NCBI GenBank assembly: GCA_030762175.1
Contig: CM060833.1
Location: 165,170,001-165,234,000 of the forward strand
DNA length: 64,000 bases
Reading direction: 5' to 3'
Source of the DNA: Metallyticus violacea
Lineage: Eukaryota > Arthropoda > Insecta > Mantodea > Metallyticidae
The position numbers were made by a program, and so were the translations under genes. The notes below the pieces were generated by a model. It had not been told where the DNA came from, searched no databases, and saw nothing but the letters and a program-made list of their open reading frames with translations. Shown here in pieces: positions 33,324-44,118 of the stretch. Each line of letters begins with the position of its first letter. Within the stretch, counting starts at the first letter, position 1.

Positions 33324-34807
33324 TAAGAATAAAAGTAATATAATATTTTATATATACATAATTACTCTATTTACGTGGCCGCTTGTAACAATGTAAATGT
33401 TGCATGTATTATTTTTTGTTAAACTTGTAATCTATGAGTTATCCTCCGTAACTTTATGCCTGCAATATGTTATTCCTATGTACAAAATTGAGTTTTTCAC
33501 TTTTTACCACGCGTTGTCTTATTGGAATTCGCAATTGATTCACATATATACACACACTAACCTTAACGCTAACCTCGGGTAATCCTAGAAACCAGTGGAC
33601 CGAGTGGTTTTTGCGGCGAGCGTAGGCCTGTCTCCTTTTCGTAAATATAAATTGACAGGGGATTGTGTGCTATTAAGTAGGCGGGTAAAATATTATAACG
33701 GTTGCATATCTCCTTTGACTGCGGCAGAAAAAAAAAATAAAATTAGAACGTGAGGATTAGAAAGCAATATCTTCACAACTATATCACGACGCTCTAACTG
33801 TCTGAGCTATAATGACGTTGTTCCCGAAACCTTTATAATCTAGCTATATCTATGGAGGTCACTACCTTCGGATTTCTCCGCTATCGCTAGGGAGTGCAGC
33901 TCTAAAGATTGGGCAGCTCCGAGAATTTTTCTCTTGTTGTACGGATAATTGTGTTTGCAGTGTGCTGCTATCTGTAGCATATTCGATTAGTGGCACTGCC
34001 TCAAACCGACCTGCTTTTGACAAACTTTTCGCCTGTCATCTTTCGCCTTCGTGCGTTTGTCATTCTATACACATTTTTGAAACACTCTGAACATCGGCCA
34101 TGATCATAAATTCTCTTCAAAGAAATTAAATTACTGCTTTTTGTTTATGACGCTTAAAATATTGACTTTTTTTCAAGATATACTGGACAGAAAACATGTT
34201 GCATTGCTTATTGATTATCCTTAGCACTTTGTATGCTTACGGATAAGCTAACAATGAAATATATTCTATTCATACAAGCCAATATACGTTTCATTTGAAC
34301 GACCTTTATGTTACAGCTTCAATAACTTTTGAAATGAATAGCCTCTCAAAAGGTTTTAGAAACAAAAGTGCAGTCAGACAATGCAAATGTTGACACACGT
34401 GGCAGCTGCCCCTTTGGATATAGTAGACGAACAAAATTATACTTAAAGTCAAAATGAAGCAATCTAGATAATTGATAAAAATTTAATAAAAATACATTAA
34501 AATTGTATCTTTGAGGATCGAAAATTGAAGAATAAAAGCGAATGTAGCAGATAAAAAAATTAACAAAGAAATTAAAACCATCATTGTTGAATTTAAACGA
34601 AAACAAGATACAAACACAGAAAAACGGAATGCCGAGCATTAAAAGCATCACACATATTTTGCTACAATATTTTTCTTCTCCTATAGCAATAAAAAAAAAA
34701 AAAATGACAAGCGTTGCTACAAGTAAATAAAACAAAAAAATTTGTAGTTAGTAGAGGAGAATCAACCTGGGGTTTCTCTCGTGCTTGACGAAACGTCAAT
34801 AGACAAT
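33324..34807. other. Unassigned AT-rich sequence
   Basis: Apart from a faint tRNA-like stretch at 33745-33815, nothing is recognised. A 129-codon minus-strand frame (34346-34735) is a Phe-rich translation of A-rich DNA. Confidence 0.4.
33745..33815 (-). repeat. tRNA-like stretch, degraded
   Basis: The minus strand reads TAGCTCAGACAGTTAGAGCG, a good tRNA A-box/D-arm. About 30 bp later is CTTTCTAATCCTCACG, a poor B box. No convincing acceptor pairing was found. It could be a decayed tRNA gene, the head of a further SINE, or chance. Confidence 0.25.
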
Positions 34808-34818
34808 TATGATGAACA

Positions 34819-35101
34819 TACCGCCATTGATGGCCGAGGTCGTTAAGGCATGAACACGTGAGCGGGAGGTCTGGGGTTCGAATCCTCCAGGACCGTCATC
34901 CCTGACTCTCGAGTTTTCTAGGTTTTCCTCAGTCCTCATAAATGGCAAATGCCGGGGAGGTACTATGAACTTAGATCTGGAAAATTTCATTCCTTAAAAT
35001 AAATATCCTTTCCCAATATATCATTTCATCTCATGTATCGTCAGTGTCCACCACCTGTGGTGCCTCAGCAGTAAAAACGGGCGTTAAACACCATTAAAAA
35101 A
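34819..35101 (+). mobile_element. SINE family B, copy B5
   Basis: Perfect 11-bp target duplications TATGATGAACA (34808-34818 and 35102-35112). The head is TACCGCCATTGATGGCCGAG, the B box is GGTTCGAATCC, and the full body ends GGGCGTTAAACACCATTAAA. Confidence 0.95.
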
Positions 35102-35112
35102 TATGATGAACA

Positions 35113-35549
35113 GAATGACATACTTTTGTTGCTATACTGTTAGAAAATGTGCAGTGTATGAAATTTCAGCGGCATTTTCTGAAGATCTTTATTTATAATA
35201 ATATAGTAATTATTTTATCTAAGTCACCGCTGATCTTGTTCTACCTAGATCATTTGTTTTGAGGTTTTTTAATCAACAGGAAGAGACTGGTAGAGGAGGA
35301 GAAGGGAGTGATGAAGATAAGGAAGATATATAAACTTATAATAGACTGAAATATTTTTGGACAACATCCGGAAAATAAGAATATGGAAGGAGAAGATTTT
35401 TACCTATAAGTGGTGAAAACGAAAAATTATGTAAATTGCAAAAGGAACTTTGGACTAGTATAGGAGAAGGAGAAGGGAAATGGAAGAGACAAATAACACA
35501 CAGGGGGTAGACGGAAACAGAGAACAATACAGCGATGATGATGAAGAAG
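35113..35549. other. Unassigned purine-rich sequence
   Basis: Plus strand is rich in GGAAGAAGG-like purines, with no gene. A short (GAA/GTA)n tract closes it at about 35541-35560. Confidence 0.45.
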
Positions 35550-35560
35550 AAGAAGAAGTA

Positions 35561-35846
35561 GTAGTATGAATGAATGAATGAATTGTGTTTAACGCCCGTT
35601 TTTACTACAGAGGCACCACAGGCGATGGACACATGAGATGAAATTATAAATTGGGAAATGATTTTTTTTTAGGGAAGGAAACGTTCCAGGCTTGAGTTTA
35701 GAGTACCTCCCTGGCATTTGCCATTTATGAGGACTGAGGAAATCCTGGAAAAACTCTGTCAGGGAGGACCGTCCTGGCGGGAATCGAACCCTAGACCTTC
35801 CACTCACGAGTCCGCGTCTTAACGACCTCGGCCACCCGTGGCGGTC
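35561..35846 (-). mobile_element. SINE family B, copy B6
   Basis: The tail complement is (TGAA)n followed by GTGTTTAACGCCCG, so this copy has an (ATTC)n tail. The head complement CGGCCACCCGTGGCGGT ends at 35845. AAGAAGAAGTA at 35550-35560 and 35847-35857 is a likely target duplication, although the left one lies in a GAA microsatellite. Confidence 0.93.
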
Positions 35847-35857
35847 AAGAAGAAGTA

Positions 35858-36604
35858 ATGATGGGGTAGTATAAGATTAAGCGGGCTGGTAAATATAAGT
35901 TAGATAGGGCGAGAAAGTCCTGGTCATCAATGCCTTACCATTTGGTTCCCGATGGAATATTTTAGTGTAGGTAAATAGCTGGTACCTGTCATTGTTGGTA
36001 TACTGGCTTCCAGAATTGTAATTTTGAAATCATGTTAACTTTAATTTTTAGTAGTGAATTTTATGTGATATTTTTGATTGTTTATATAATTATAAATTTA
36101 ATCTGTAGAAATATTCTGTATCGTGGGATAAGAAATTTAATAAATGATAAAATTTGAAAATGAACGTTCCGGTGTAGACAACAAGGTGCTGAGACGGAGT
36201 ATTGCGCATTTTATTTTTATTTTGTTTTGAGGTCGGTCCTCACCAACTACAAAAGGCACAAGTTTGAATTCTGATGGGCAACGTGATTGACTGATTCAAA
36301 TCTCTCATTCTCACAGAATTTGACGAAATGTTGGATAGCATTAGATCTTGTAGACCCATACCGTATCCTTTCTTAAAATCTAGAACCTTCATCTAACCTA
36401 AATATGGGGAACATGGGGAAAGGTTCTCCCTAAGGGCTTGATAGAAAAATATTGGAACAAATTTTATTTTGAGTTGTAATATTTGAACTGTGGAATAAAA
36501 TACTCCATAGAGCATTTCGTTCAGCAGCTTCCCTCTTTTGGGATGTGCCGTTTTTGCATGTGCAGAGCGCGTTGTTCTTGGATACGGCGGAACTTTGCAG
36601 AATA
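35858..36604. other. Unassigned AT-rich sequence
   Basis: No feature is recognised. Confidence 0.45.
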
Positions 36605-36606
36605 TA

Positions 36607-37250
36607 CACAGAGTGCCAAAAATGTATACACACTTCAAGCAAACAAAAACTGTCTTAACAAAACAAAACTGAATTCACATAAACAGAAAATGATGAGCAC
36701 TAATCATCTTAGACTTTTACAGTTAACAACAGTTGCTCAAAAGGCTCACCATCGGCGTCGATACACTTCTGAGTACGTTGAACTACTGATTGAGCAACGT
36801 TTGCGATTGCAGCATATGCCGTTTCAATTTCTTCCTGAAGTGCTGTCAGTGTAACTGGTTTTCTACGGTATACAACATCCTTAAGAATTCCCCATAGGCA
36901 GAAGACCAACGGAGTTGGATCCGGTGGAAACTCAATCGGACCTCTACCATGAGTCTCAAATTTGTCTCGAATGCGTGCAATTGTTACTCGCGTTGGCGGT
37001 TCTGTTCTGTACGCACGTCTCCATTGCCTTTGAACTTCAACAACATTCTCGGTCAAAATTACTTTCCGCTGTTCAAACGATAATCTTGGTTCAATTTTGT
37101 TGTAGCAACGCTAGCATAACGTAATGTGAGTCACATCTATTTACAGAACATCATACTACACATTACTGTTGTTTTTCGATCCAACTTTGAAATATATTAA
37201 ATAGATATTTATTATGAAACTGTGTATATATTTTTGTGGCTCTCTCTGCA
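36607..37250 (-). mobile_element. IS630/Tc1-like transposon, internally deleted
   Basis: A 644-bp element between TA duplications (36605-36606 and 37251-37252). The ends are CACAGAGTGCCAAAAATG and, complemented at the right, TGCAGAGAGAGCCACAAAAA. A 115-codon minus-strand frame (36709-37056) fuses two ends of the transposase. The N-terminal part has TENVVEVQRQWRRAYRTEPP and TRVTIARIRDKFETHG, the helix-turn-helix of the DUF4817-type group. The C-terminal part has FPPDPTPLVFCLWGILKDVV, YRRKPVTLTALQEEIE and QKCIDADG. The catalytic core between them, including the QDGAPPHY block, is deleted. The frame is still open, so the deletion is in phase. Confidence 0.85.
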
Positions 37251-37252
37251 TA

Positions 37253-38766
37253 TGATACTGACGCATGCGCTGTGACAATCCTTATGAGGAACATTGGGAC
37301 TTAGTGCTAGGCGCAAGTGGAGAACGCTGACAACACATGGAAGCAGAAGGGACAGGGATTTTATGCGGGAATCTTGTTCTTTTGATTTTCTAAATTTAAC
37401 GGCAAGTTAATTTAAACAGTACACTTTATTTCGGCTCAAACCTTCTCATGTAGTCCTAGGATTCTCGTAACTTTAAAGATTTGTTGTTTTGGTGAGTATA
37501 AATTAGATAAGGCTGTTAAGTTAGATTGTTTGGGGTATTGGTATATATATATTACGATATTGTGTGTTCTGAATAGTGGTGACTTTACATTTTTTAATTT
37601 TTATCATAATTTTTTGTATTGCAGGATGTTTCAAAACTTATTTTAATAATATTTTATATGTAGATTATTCAGGAGATGGCCCTGTTTACTTCACATTGCG
37701 TAAATTAAGTTTTAGCCAAGCTGCGCTATTCATTTATTGTAACTATAGAAGTTTACATTATTTTTGAGGCAGTTGCGTTCTGATCTACATTTTAATTATT
37801 TAATCATGGAGTTCTCTTGGCAAATCAACCACTTATTAATATGAATAACTCAAAAGCTCTAAATTTTTTAATTTCCTACTCTACCTTGTAGTAACAAAAA
37901 AGTCAACATAGACAGGCAGGGATATTATTGATACTTAGTATCGGGCACAATGAACAAGCTGTGAAATAAAAAAGGCAGCATGTTATGGACTGAGCTCAAT
38001 GGAAAATTAAATTAAAAGTAAAGAAAAAACGTATAGTTTAGTTTTTAGTCCTGCCTAGCTTGTGTCTATTGAAGAACTTGAAGGGATTCTGTCGCAGTGA
38101 TATCATATAAGCAATAACTCTGCGGTTTGCCATTTTATTACGCTATTTGTGGTACATGTGAAGTAACAAGGTGAAGGCCAGGCAGTTACCCACTCACTGC
38201 AACTGATGGAACTGTGTGTTAATGATTTGTCTGATTTACTGGATTATTTCAGAGCACTCGTATAGAGTTGGGAGCTTCCATACAGTAACAGCGTGTCCTC
38301 TTGAATTGGTTTTTAACATGTTGACAGTTAGTGTACCTTCTCATTGAAGAACTTAAAGAAAAGTGTTAGATAAAGATATTTTAATTTTATTACTAGAAGC
38401 ACAACTTTGCTGAATAGAGAGAGACTGCGCTAGAGCTGTGAAAGGAAATTGCTTTTGTCCAACAACGAGGAGAAACGCGCCATACATGCCGAATTACTAC
38501 ATACTTGTGTACTTTTGTATATTTATAACTACCGCTGTAGTTGCCCGGCCGCGAGTGGAAAGGTCAGTGGGTCACATCTGCCTACCGCTGCTCCCGGGCA
38601 CAAGGCTATTTTACCTGGAGTCATATAAACTGCACGTAAACTAAAAGAATAATATTCCAAACACTTTCTGTTTTACAATACAAGCTTGAAGTTGTTTATA
38701 ATAATTTATACGATTTTAATAATTATTGTGCTAGTTACTTCAGCTTTATTTCGTTTTATGCATAAT
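37253..38766. other. Unassigned sequence
   Basis: A 68-codon frame at 38438-38644 covers a less AT-rich patch but has no recognisable domain. Nothing else is supported. Confidence 0.4.
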
Positions 38767-38776
38767 AATATATTGA

Positions 38777-39076
38777 TGATTGGATATGGCTTATTTATGG
38801 ACGCTCTTTAACATCTCGGGTCATTAGCGTCCCATTCAATTCAGGGCGTGAAATGGCCGACAAATTTTGCTCAGAAGCCTCTTCTTTCAGGCTTGAGGTT
38901 CTTTTTCGTGCCGTAAATGTACGACACGGGACCCACTGCTTTACTTCCCTTCCGAAGGAAGCCATACTTAAGATTTTTACGCCCCGAAAAAATCCATCGA
39001 TCCTGGCCGGGATTGAACCGGCGATCTTGGGTTTAGGAGGCAAGTATGGTAACCACTACACCTCCAGGAACGACAT
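38777..39076 (-). mobile_element. SINE family A, copy A6
   Basis: ATATATTGA occurs at 38768-38776 and 39077-39085 and is a likely target duplication. The tail complement GATTGGATATGGCTTATTTA matches the CCATAAATAAACCAAAT tail of A5. The B-box complement GGGATTGAACCGG and head TCCTGGAGGTGTAGTGGTTA (minus strand) are present. Confidence 0.94.
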
Positions 39077-39260
39077 ATATATTGACGAGTATAGAAAAGC
39101 GGAAACATTGCATTCAACTAGAAATATAGAGGAGAAGACGATCAAAATCATTGGCTTAGGCCCAAGATACTTTTCGGGTCCTGACTAGATCATATGTAAA
39201 ATTTGAACTTAGTTACACTTAGTACCTACAGATATCAGATGGTCAGCCTATCTCTTAAGT

Positions 39261-39472
39261 CGGTCCTGGTGGTCAGGTGGTAACCAGACCCAAGATCACG
39301 TCCAGGGCCGATGGGGTGTAATATCCTTCGGAAGGAAAGTAAAGCCGTGGGTCCCGTATCGTACATTTACGACACGAAAGAGGCCTCTGAGCAAAATTTT
39401 TCGGCCGTTTCATGCCCTGAATTGAATGGGACATTGATGACCGGATATGTTAAAGAACGTCCGTAAATAAAC
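39261..39472 (+). mobile_element. SINE family A, copy A7, internally shortened
   Basis: The head CGGTCCTGGTGGTCAGGTGG is present, but the anticodon-like region and several body blocks are deleted. CCCGTATCGTACATTTACGA and CGGCCGTTTCATGCCCTGAA remain. It lies 185 bp from A6 in head-to-head orientation. Confidence 0.9.
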
Positions 39473-39967
39473 AAAAAAAAAATTAAATTAATAAACCAAA
39501 TCAACAAAAATCTTCGCATTGCCTGTCATCTGTGTATTGCTTGAACGTGAAACGATAGGTAGTTTTGCCCAGGGACCGAAGATAATTATTTTATCAATTG
39601 CACATATTATTTGTTTCTACGAGGAAAGAAAATTGTTAAGTCTTAAATATGAACCTTTAATAATTACTTTATGAAATACTTTATTGTTGTTTGCAAGAGA
39701 ATTGCTAGAAAGAGACTTTACACTTTCACGAAGGGTTTTCTGTTTAAATCATTTTGAGCAGCGCCGACCCACACACATATGCTCCTATATTATGATAGTG
39801 TGCACTTTCAAAGCACTCTGTAACAGAAGAGTTTATTTCATTTAAAGGATCAGGTGTATTTTATGCTACTTGAGCTTCGAATTGTGGTTAACAAAATATA
39901 ATATTTGTAAATGGCGCTAGTATGTACCACTTGGTGATTTTTCCAGAGTTCTGTTCTTATGAAGGTC
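39473..39967. other. Unassigned AT-rich sequence
   Basis: No feature is recognised. Confidence 0.45.
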
Positions 39968-39976
39968 TTTAATATT

Positions 39977-40590
39977 TTTCTTTTTCGAGTCTGGTTTTCC
40001 ATAGCTCATGTGGGCCTTCGGCCTACCGCGACGACGGCTGCGTCTTCTACCTCCATCACGTGATATCATTAGTAGAGAATGAATGAATAGTGTTTAATGC
40101 CCGTTTTTGCTACAGAGGCACCACTGGCGATGGACACTGATGATGACATGAGATGAAATAATATAACAGGAAAAGAGTATTTTTAAGCAAGGAAATGCTT
40201 TAGGGTACCTCACCGGCTTTAGCCATTTATGCGGACTGAGGAAAACCTGGAAAAAACCTCAGTCAGGGAGGACGGTCCTGGCGGGATTCGAACCCCAAAC
40301 CTCCTGCGCCTTAACGCTCTCGGCCAACCGTGGCAATCATTAGTAGAGTTCAGTATTGCAGGGGGAGCATATGATCAGCACATCGCATCCCGCAGGTCGC
40401 TAAATCGCGGCTTACTAGACCGGAGATCGCCACCTTTCTATCAAGCAGCTCCCCAATTGTCCTCACGAGGATGGGGCACCCCGTTCTTCAGACCTTTCTA
40501 ACTTAGAAAATTTTCTGAGCAGGTACCGGGAATCGAACCCGGGCATCCCGGTAAGAAGTCGGCAAAGCTAACGACTAGACCAAGGAGGTG
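39977..40590 (-). mobile_element. SINE family C, interrupted by SINE B7
   Basis: A third tRNA-derived SINE. Minus-strand head from 40590: CACCTCCTTGGTCTAGTCGT, with A box TGGTCTAGTCGTTAGC and B box GGTTCGATTCCCGG (about 40533), closest in style to tRNA-Glu. The body follows (GGGGTGCCCCATCCTCGTGA, GCGATCTCCGGTCTAGTAAG) and the element ends near GAAAAACCAGACTCGAAAAA. TTTAATATT at 39968-39976 and 40591-40599 is the target duplication. Without the 258-bp insertion and its duplicated 13 bp, the element is about 340 bp. Confidence 0.82.
40078..40335 (-). mobile_element. SINE family B, copy B7, nested in SINE C
   Basis: Perfect 13-bp target duplications ATCATTAGTAGAG (40065-40077 and 40336-40348) lie within family C sequence. 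The tail is (ATTC)n-like. The B-box complement GGGATTCGAACCCC is intact. The insertion is younger than its host SINE. Confidence 0.95.
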
Positions 40591-40599
40591 TTTAATATT

Positions 40600-41593
40600 A
40601 CAGGCAATAAATATTATCCAGTGCATAGGGCAAGTGGGCATTGCTTACCTGTAAATTTGCGACAATTTCATCAAATGGAAAATGTCAATGACCATTATGA
40701 CAGTCGATGAGACCTTAATTGTAAATGAATTTTCAAAACACAAAATAAGCATCTTAATAATATTTGGCACTTTACAGCTATATCTCTGACATTACCTGTA
40801 ACTGCTGGTATTTATTCTGTTATGTATGTCCGGAAGTTGTCAATAAAGCACAACAAATGTGCGATTTTCACTCACACACATATGAGATAAACGAGTTATA
40901 TAGAAATATGTACTGAAGGTCTTGAAAAAAATTACCTTCGCCTGCATTATCAAGTTGATAGTACTTTTGCGGTAATCTTTAGGTCGGTTGTGCTGGTTGT
41001 TGCGCCCAGTACTCAGAAATGATGACTTTGTTATTATATCCGACCAACACTCGCTTCCTTTGCTACTGTTGCGCAATGATAAACGACTATCACCACGTTG
41101 TAATAAAAACTTTAGTGGATTTCAACTTCTGGTACGCCAAAATATCAATAAAAAAGCAGCAGAGAAAAAGGAAACACACAGAAGAATGTCTTTTTTGTTT
41201 GTTTTGTTTCTTGTTTTTGTTTTGTAAACCAAAAAATGGCAAGGTTAATTATAAGTATTTCGAAACAATAACAACGATAAAGCAAATAAATGATAAAGTG
41301 TAACCTTCGATAAAACAAGAGCAAAGCCGTCATATGTCCGCACGTGTGAGCAGGTAGAAACCCAACTAACTGAAAGTCGATATCAGCAGTGACATAATTA
41401 TTACTAACATATTCTGGTGTAAAGAGCAGTTTACAGAGCACTATTTGCCATGGCATTCTAAACCAATAATTTAATTAAATTTGGATTACTATTGACGCTA
41501 ATATTCTGCTGCTGCTAAAATTTCACTTAAGTCATAAGAGATAGAAAAAGTCAGTTTAGACTTATTACAATTACAGCGACAGATGTTATAATT
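40600..41593. other. Unassigned AT-rich sequence
   Basis: Three overlapping frames of 78-103 codons (for example 41145-41456, minus) lack any motif. Confidence 0.4.
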
Positions 41594-41595
41594 TA

Positions 41596-42317
41596 CGAGG
41601 GTAGGTCCATAAGTTTCCGGCCTAACCATTTTCTAGGTATGTTAAAGACAAAATCTATATTTCACTTTTCAATGTAGTTATTCTTTATTGTAATACACTT
41701 TTCACATCTTTGAATTAACATTTCAATTCCCCTCCCCAAAAAATAGTCAGAAATCTTGTCTGCAAAATGGACATAGACAGCACCCATCATTTCTTCGTCA
41801 CACTTAAATTTCCTTCCTCGAAGGTCCTCCTCGAGTTTTGAGAAGAGGAAATAGTCACTGGGAGCTAGATCTGGGCTATAGGGTGGATGGTCGATCTCCT
41901 TGCAGCCACATTCTTCACAGCTTTCTTTGCAACAAGAGCTGTGTGCACAGGCGCGTTATCGTAAGAAGGCGCACACCACCACTCAGCTTTCCTCGCCTTT
42001 TCTCTTTGATGGAAGCACGTAGTCTGTGCAGTAGGCTAGCATAGTACTCCCCATTACTGTGGTGTTCCTCTCCTTGAAGTCAATGAAGAGTATTCCTGCA
42101 CAGCACCAAAAATTGTGGCCATGACCATCTTGGTTGACTGAGTGACCTTGGCCTTTAGAGGCGGTGCTTCGCCATGTTTAAGCGACTGCATTGATTCTCT
42201 TTAGGAAAGGGATCAGAGCAGAGGACCATAGTTCATCTCTTGTTTGCAGAACTTCTCTCTCATTGCCACGGCAGAACTCCAAAAATGCCTGACAACAGAT
42301 GACTGGTTGCTGCTGGA
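41596..42317 (-). mobile_element. Mariner copy M5, transposase 5' half missing
   Basis: TA 41594-41595, then the end CGAGGGTAGGTCCATAAG. The minus strand keeps the C-terminal half of the transposase: DLAPSDYFLFSKL (about 41840-41880), degraded HDNAPVHT (about 41940-41965, with a frameshift) and SMQSLKHGEAPPL near 42150-42190. The TGDET region is damaged near 42230. Similarity stops at about 42317 within QQPVICCQAF. The 5' half and right terminal repeat are absent. Confidence 0.87.
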
Positions 42318-42576
42318 GGAAACGATTTGCAGATTGTAGAGTTCGTTATCAATAATGAAAAAGTGGCAAGTAAAAACATATCTGCGGATTTGTGTTATTT
42401 AAGTATCCATTTGAAGCGGACCGTTCCATTAATTTGAGCCTCAAGGCTCAAACTGTGATCTGTTAATTGTTGATTCAAAAACGTATTCCAGTTACAAGAA
42501 CTTCTCTCAGTAGTGCTGAATGGAGCGATGTGTGCAGTTCGAAATTCGATTTCTGGTGATCTGTTGTTATTTTAAA

Positions 42577-43565
42577 ATGTCGAAACGCAAAATTCAGACT
42601 AATTTATAACAGTTTGTTAAAAGGTAGTGTGCTGAAGCTGAAGGTAGGATCGGATATTCGAAAAATTAGTGCCGAATACTGACTGTGTTCCAAACTTGAA
42701 TGCCTGTACAAGTAGTGGCAATAAGTGTGAGCCGAAAACAGCATTAGGAAGGTGAACTGCATCTAATGACTAAGATGAACTTGACATAAGACATTTGGTG
42801 AATCAATGTATTCCTAATAACCATACTGAATATTATAGAGCCCTGATTAGTCCGTGGGTTCCACCAGGCGTTTCCAGACTTTCTGGTTAGATAGCATCCT
42901 TTGGCTTACTTATAAAAAGAATGAATGTGCTTAATGTCGGGTGTGTGTTCTATTTGGTCCTAAGGAGGGGAGTCGTACTAGGGTTCAGTCACAATCTTTA
43001 GTTTTTAGGCATCTAAATAAGTTTAAGAAGTCACTTCAAATATTCAGGAACATTCAGAGAGCAGTTATCATAAAACAGCCCTCGTTAAAAGTAAGAAATT
43101 TCAGGAGATTTATGAAGGGGTCATTAATTGATTTGGAGCACTATTTGAAGGTGAAAATGGGGGGAATATTAAGGAACTTCTTAAATTTTGAGTTGACGCA
43201 AGGGTTATAAAGTTCTCGGAAGTCATCTTGCCAAGATACCGAAAATTCTACAAGTAATACAATACGAAATGATTTGATAAACTGTTGTGCTGTCATAATT
43301 GAAAACAAAATTACAGATGATGTCAACAGAGGAAACATTTTTCTATTTTATTTAAGGAAACTACGGACACAAGTACAAATGAACAATTAACTTTTGCGTG
43401 ATTTTTATTGACATAGAAATATGTTGTATCAGGGAGGAATTTTTAAAGATTTATTGTAACGCACGATTTAAGTGGCGAAGGGTTGTGTAAGTTAATAATA
43501 AATGAGCTGCGAGACCTCAGATTAGACATTTCAAACATGCGTGGACAACTTTTCAGGACGTTTCG
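42577..43565 (+). pseudogene. hAT transposase, N-terminal part (TTF finger type), broken
   Basis: hAT transposases move DNA by cut-and-paste with 8-bp duplications. The likely start is ATG 42577 (MSKRKIQTNL, then a stop). Further on, broken frames give CVLFGPKEGSRT (about 42942-42978), part of the C-x2-CxLFG signature of the TTF-type zinc finger. FRHLNKFKKSLQIFRNI (about 43000-43060) follows, where the family has a W-rich helix. The DUF4371 core reads LSGEGLCKLIINELRDLRLD, ISNMRGQ (about 43470-43552). The relic is cut by SINE A8 and resumes at about 43810. Confidence 0.78.
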
Positions 43566-43581
43566 TTATTATAGTTAATTT

Positions 43582-43806
43582 GATTTATTTATGGATGCTC
43601 TGGTCATCAGCGTCCCATTCAAATCAGGGCGTGAAACGGCCGACAAATTTTGCTCAGAGGTCTCTTTTTTCAGGCTTGAGGTTCTTTATCGTGCCGTAAA
43701 TGTACGACACGGGACCCGCGGCTTTACTTCCCTTCCGAAGGAACCATATTTACGTTTTTACGCCCAAAAACATAGGTCCTAGCCGGGATCGAACCCGCGA
43801 TCTGGG
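43582..43806 (-). mobile_element. SINE family A, copy A8, inserted in a hAT relic
   Basis: The 3' body, CGTCCCATTC, CGGCCGACAAATTTTGCTCA and TTTATCGTGCCGTAAATG, is clear. The B-box complement GGGATCGAACCC lies near 43786. The head beyond the B box is missing. It separates two in-order parts of one hAT transposase, so it inserted into that element. Confidence 0.9.
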
Positions 43807-43809
43807 TAA

Positions 43810-44118
43810 GAGGGTTTCGTGGCGTACAAACCCGCATTTTAGTAGTTCCAACTTCCTGCGTTCTATGCGCTTTGTGCCACGCATTGCCTGAATCTGTCGG
43901 CTTCTATTACTTCCACTTGACAAGTTCTTGACACAATCTTCGAAATTGTGTATTTTGTTAGGTAGTCTAACAAACGGGCAAAAGACAAAATTAGTCAATT
44001 GTGCTCTCAGCATAAAAAAAAAATTAAACTGATACCACTGTGTGAAACTCGGTGGATTGAGCGCCACGGTGCTATTTTACAATTGCGTTATTCCTATAAG
44101 AAGCAGAGTCTTTGAGTA
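43810..44118 (+). pseudogene. hAT transposase, central part continuing after a SINE
   Basis: The plus strand reads ALCATHCLNLSASITSTCQV (about 43868-43927). This is the family's HC-x-HxLNL block, which normally comes soon after the RGQ motif that ends the upstream part. Next is FEIVYFV near 43940 and, in another frame, IKLIPLCETRWIERHGAILQ (about 44024-44083). LCETRWIERHDAV is the best conserved signature of this hAT group, and one residue differs (G for D). A stop follows QSL at 44116-44118. The catalytic C-terminal part is not found beyond. Confidence 0.8.

Noticed and set aside
38795..39043. Recurring MPPKPK... and FRGVKILSMASFGREVK frames at 21.9, 38.8 and 56.9 kb that look like a conserved small protein family
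   Set aside because: They are the sense-strand reading of the SINE A body and head, so the similarity comes from the repeat and not from a gene.
40510..40590. True tRNA-Glu gene
   Set aside because: The outer stem does not pair, and the sequence continues into a SINE body bounded by a target duplication.
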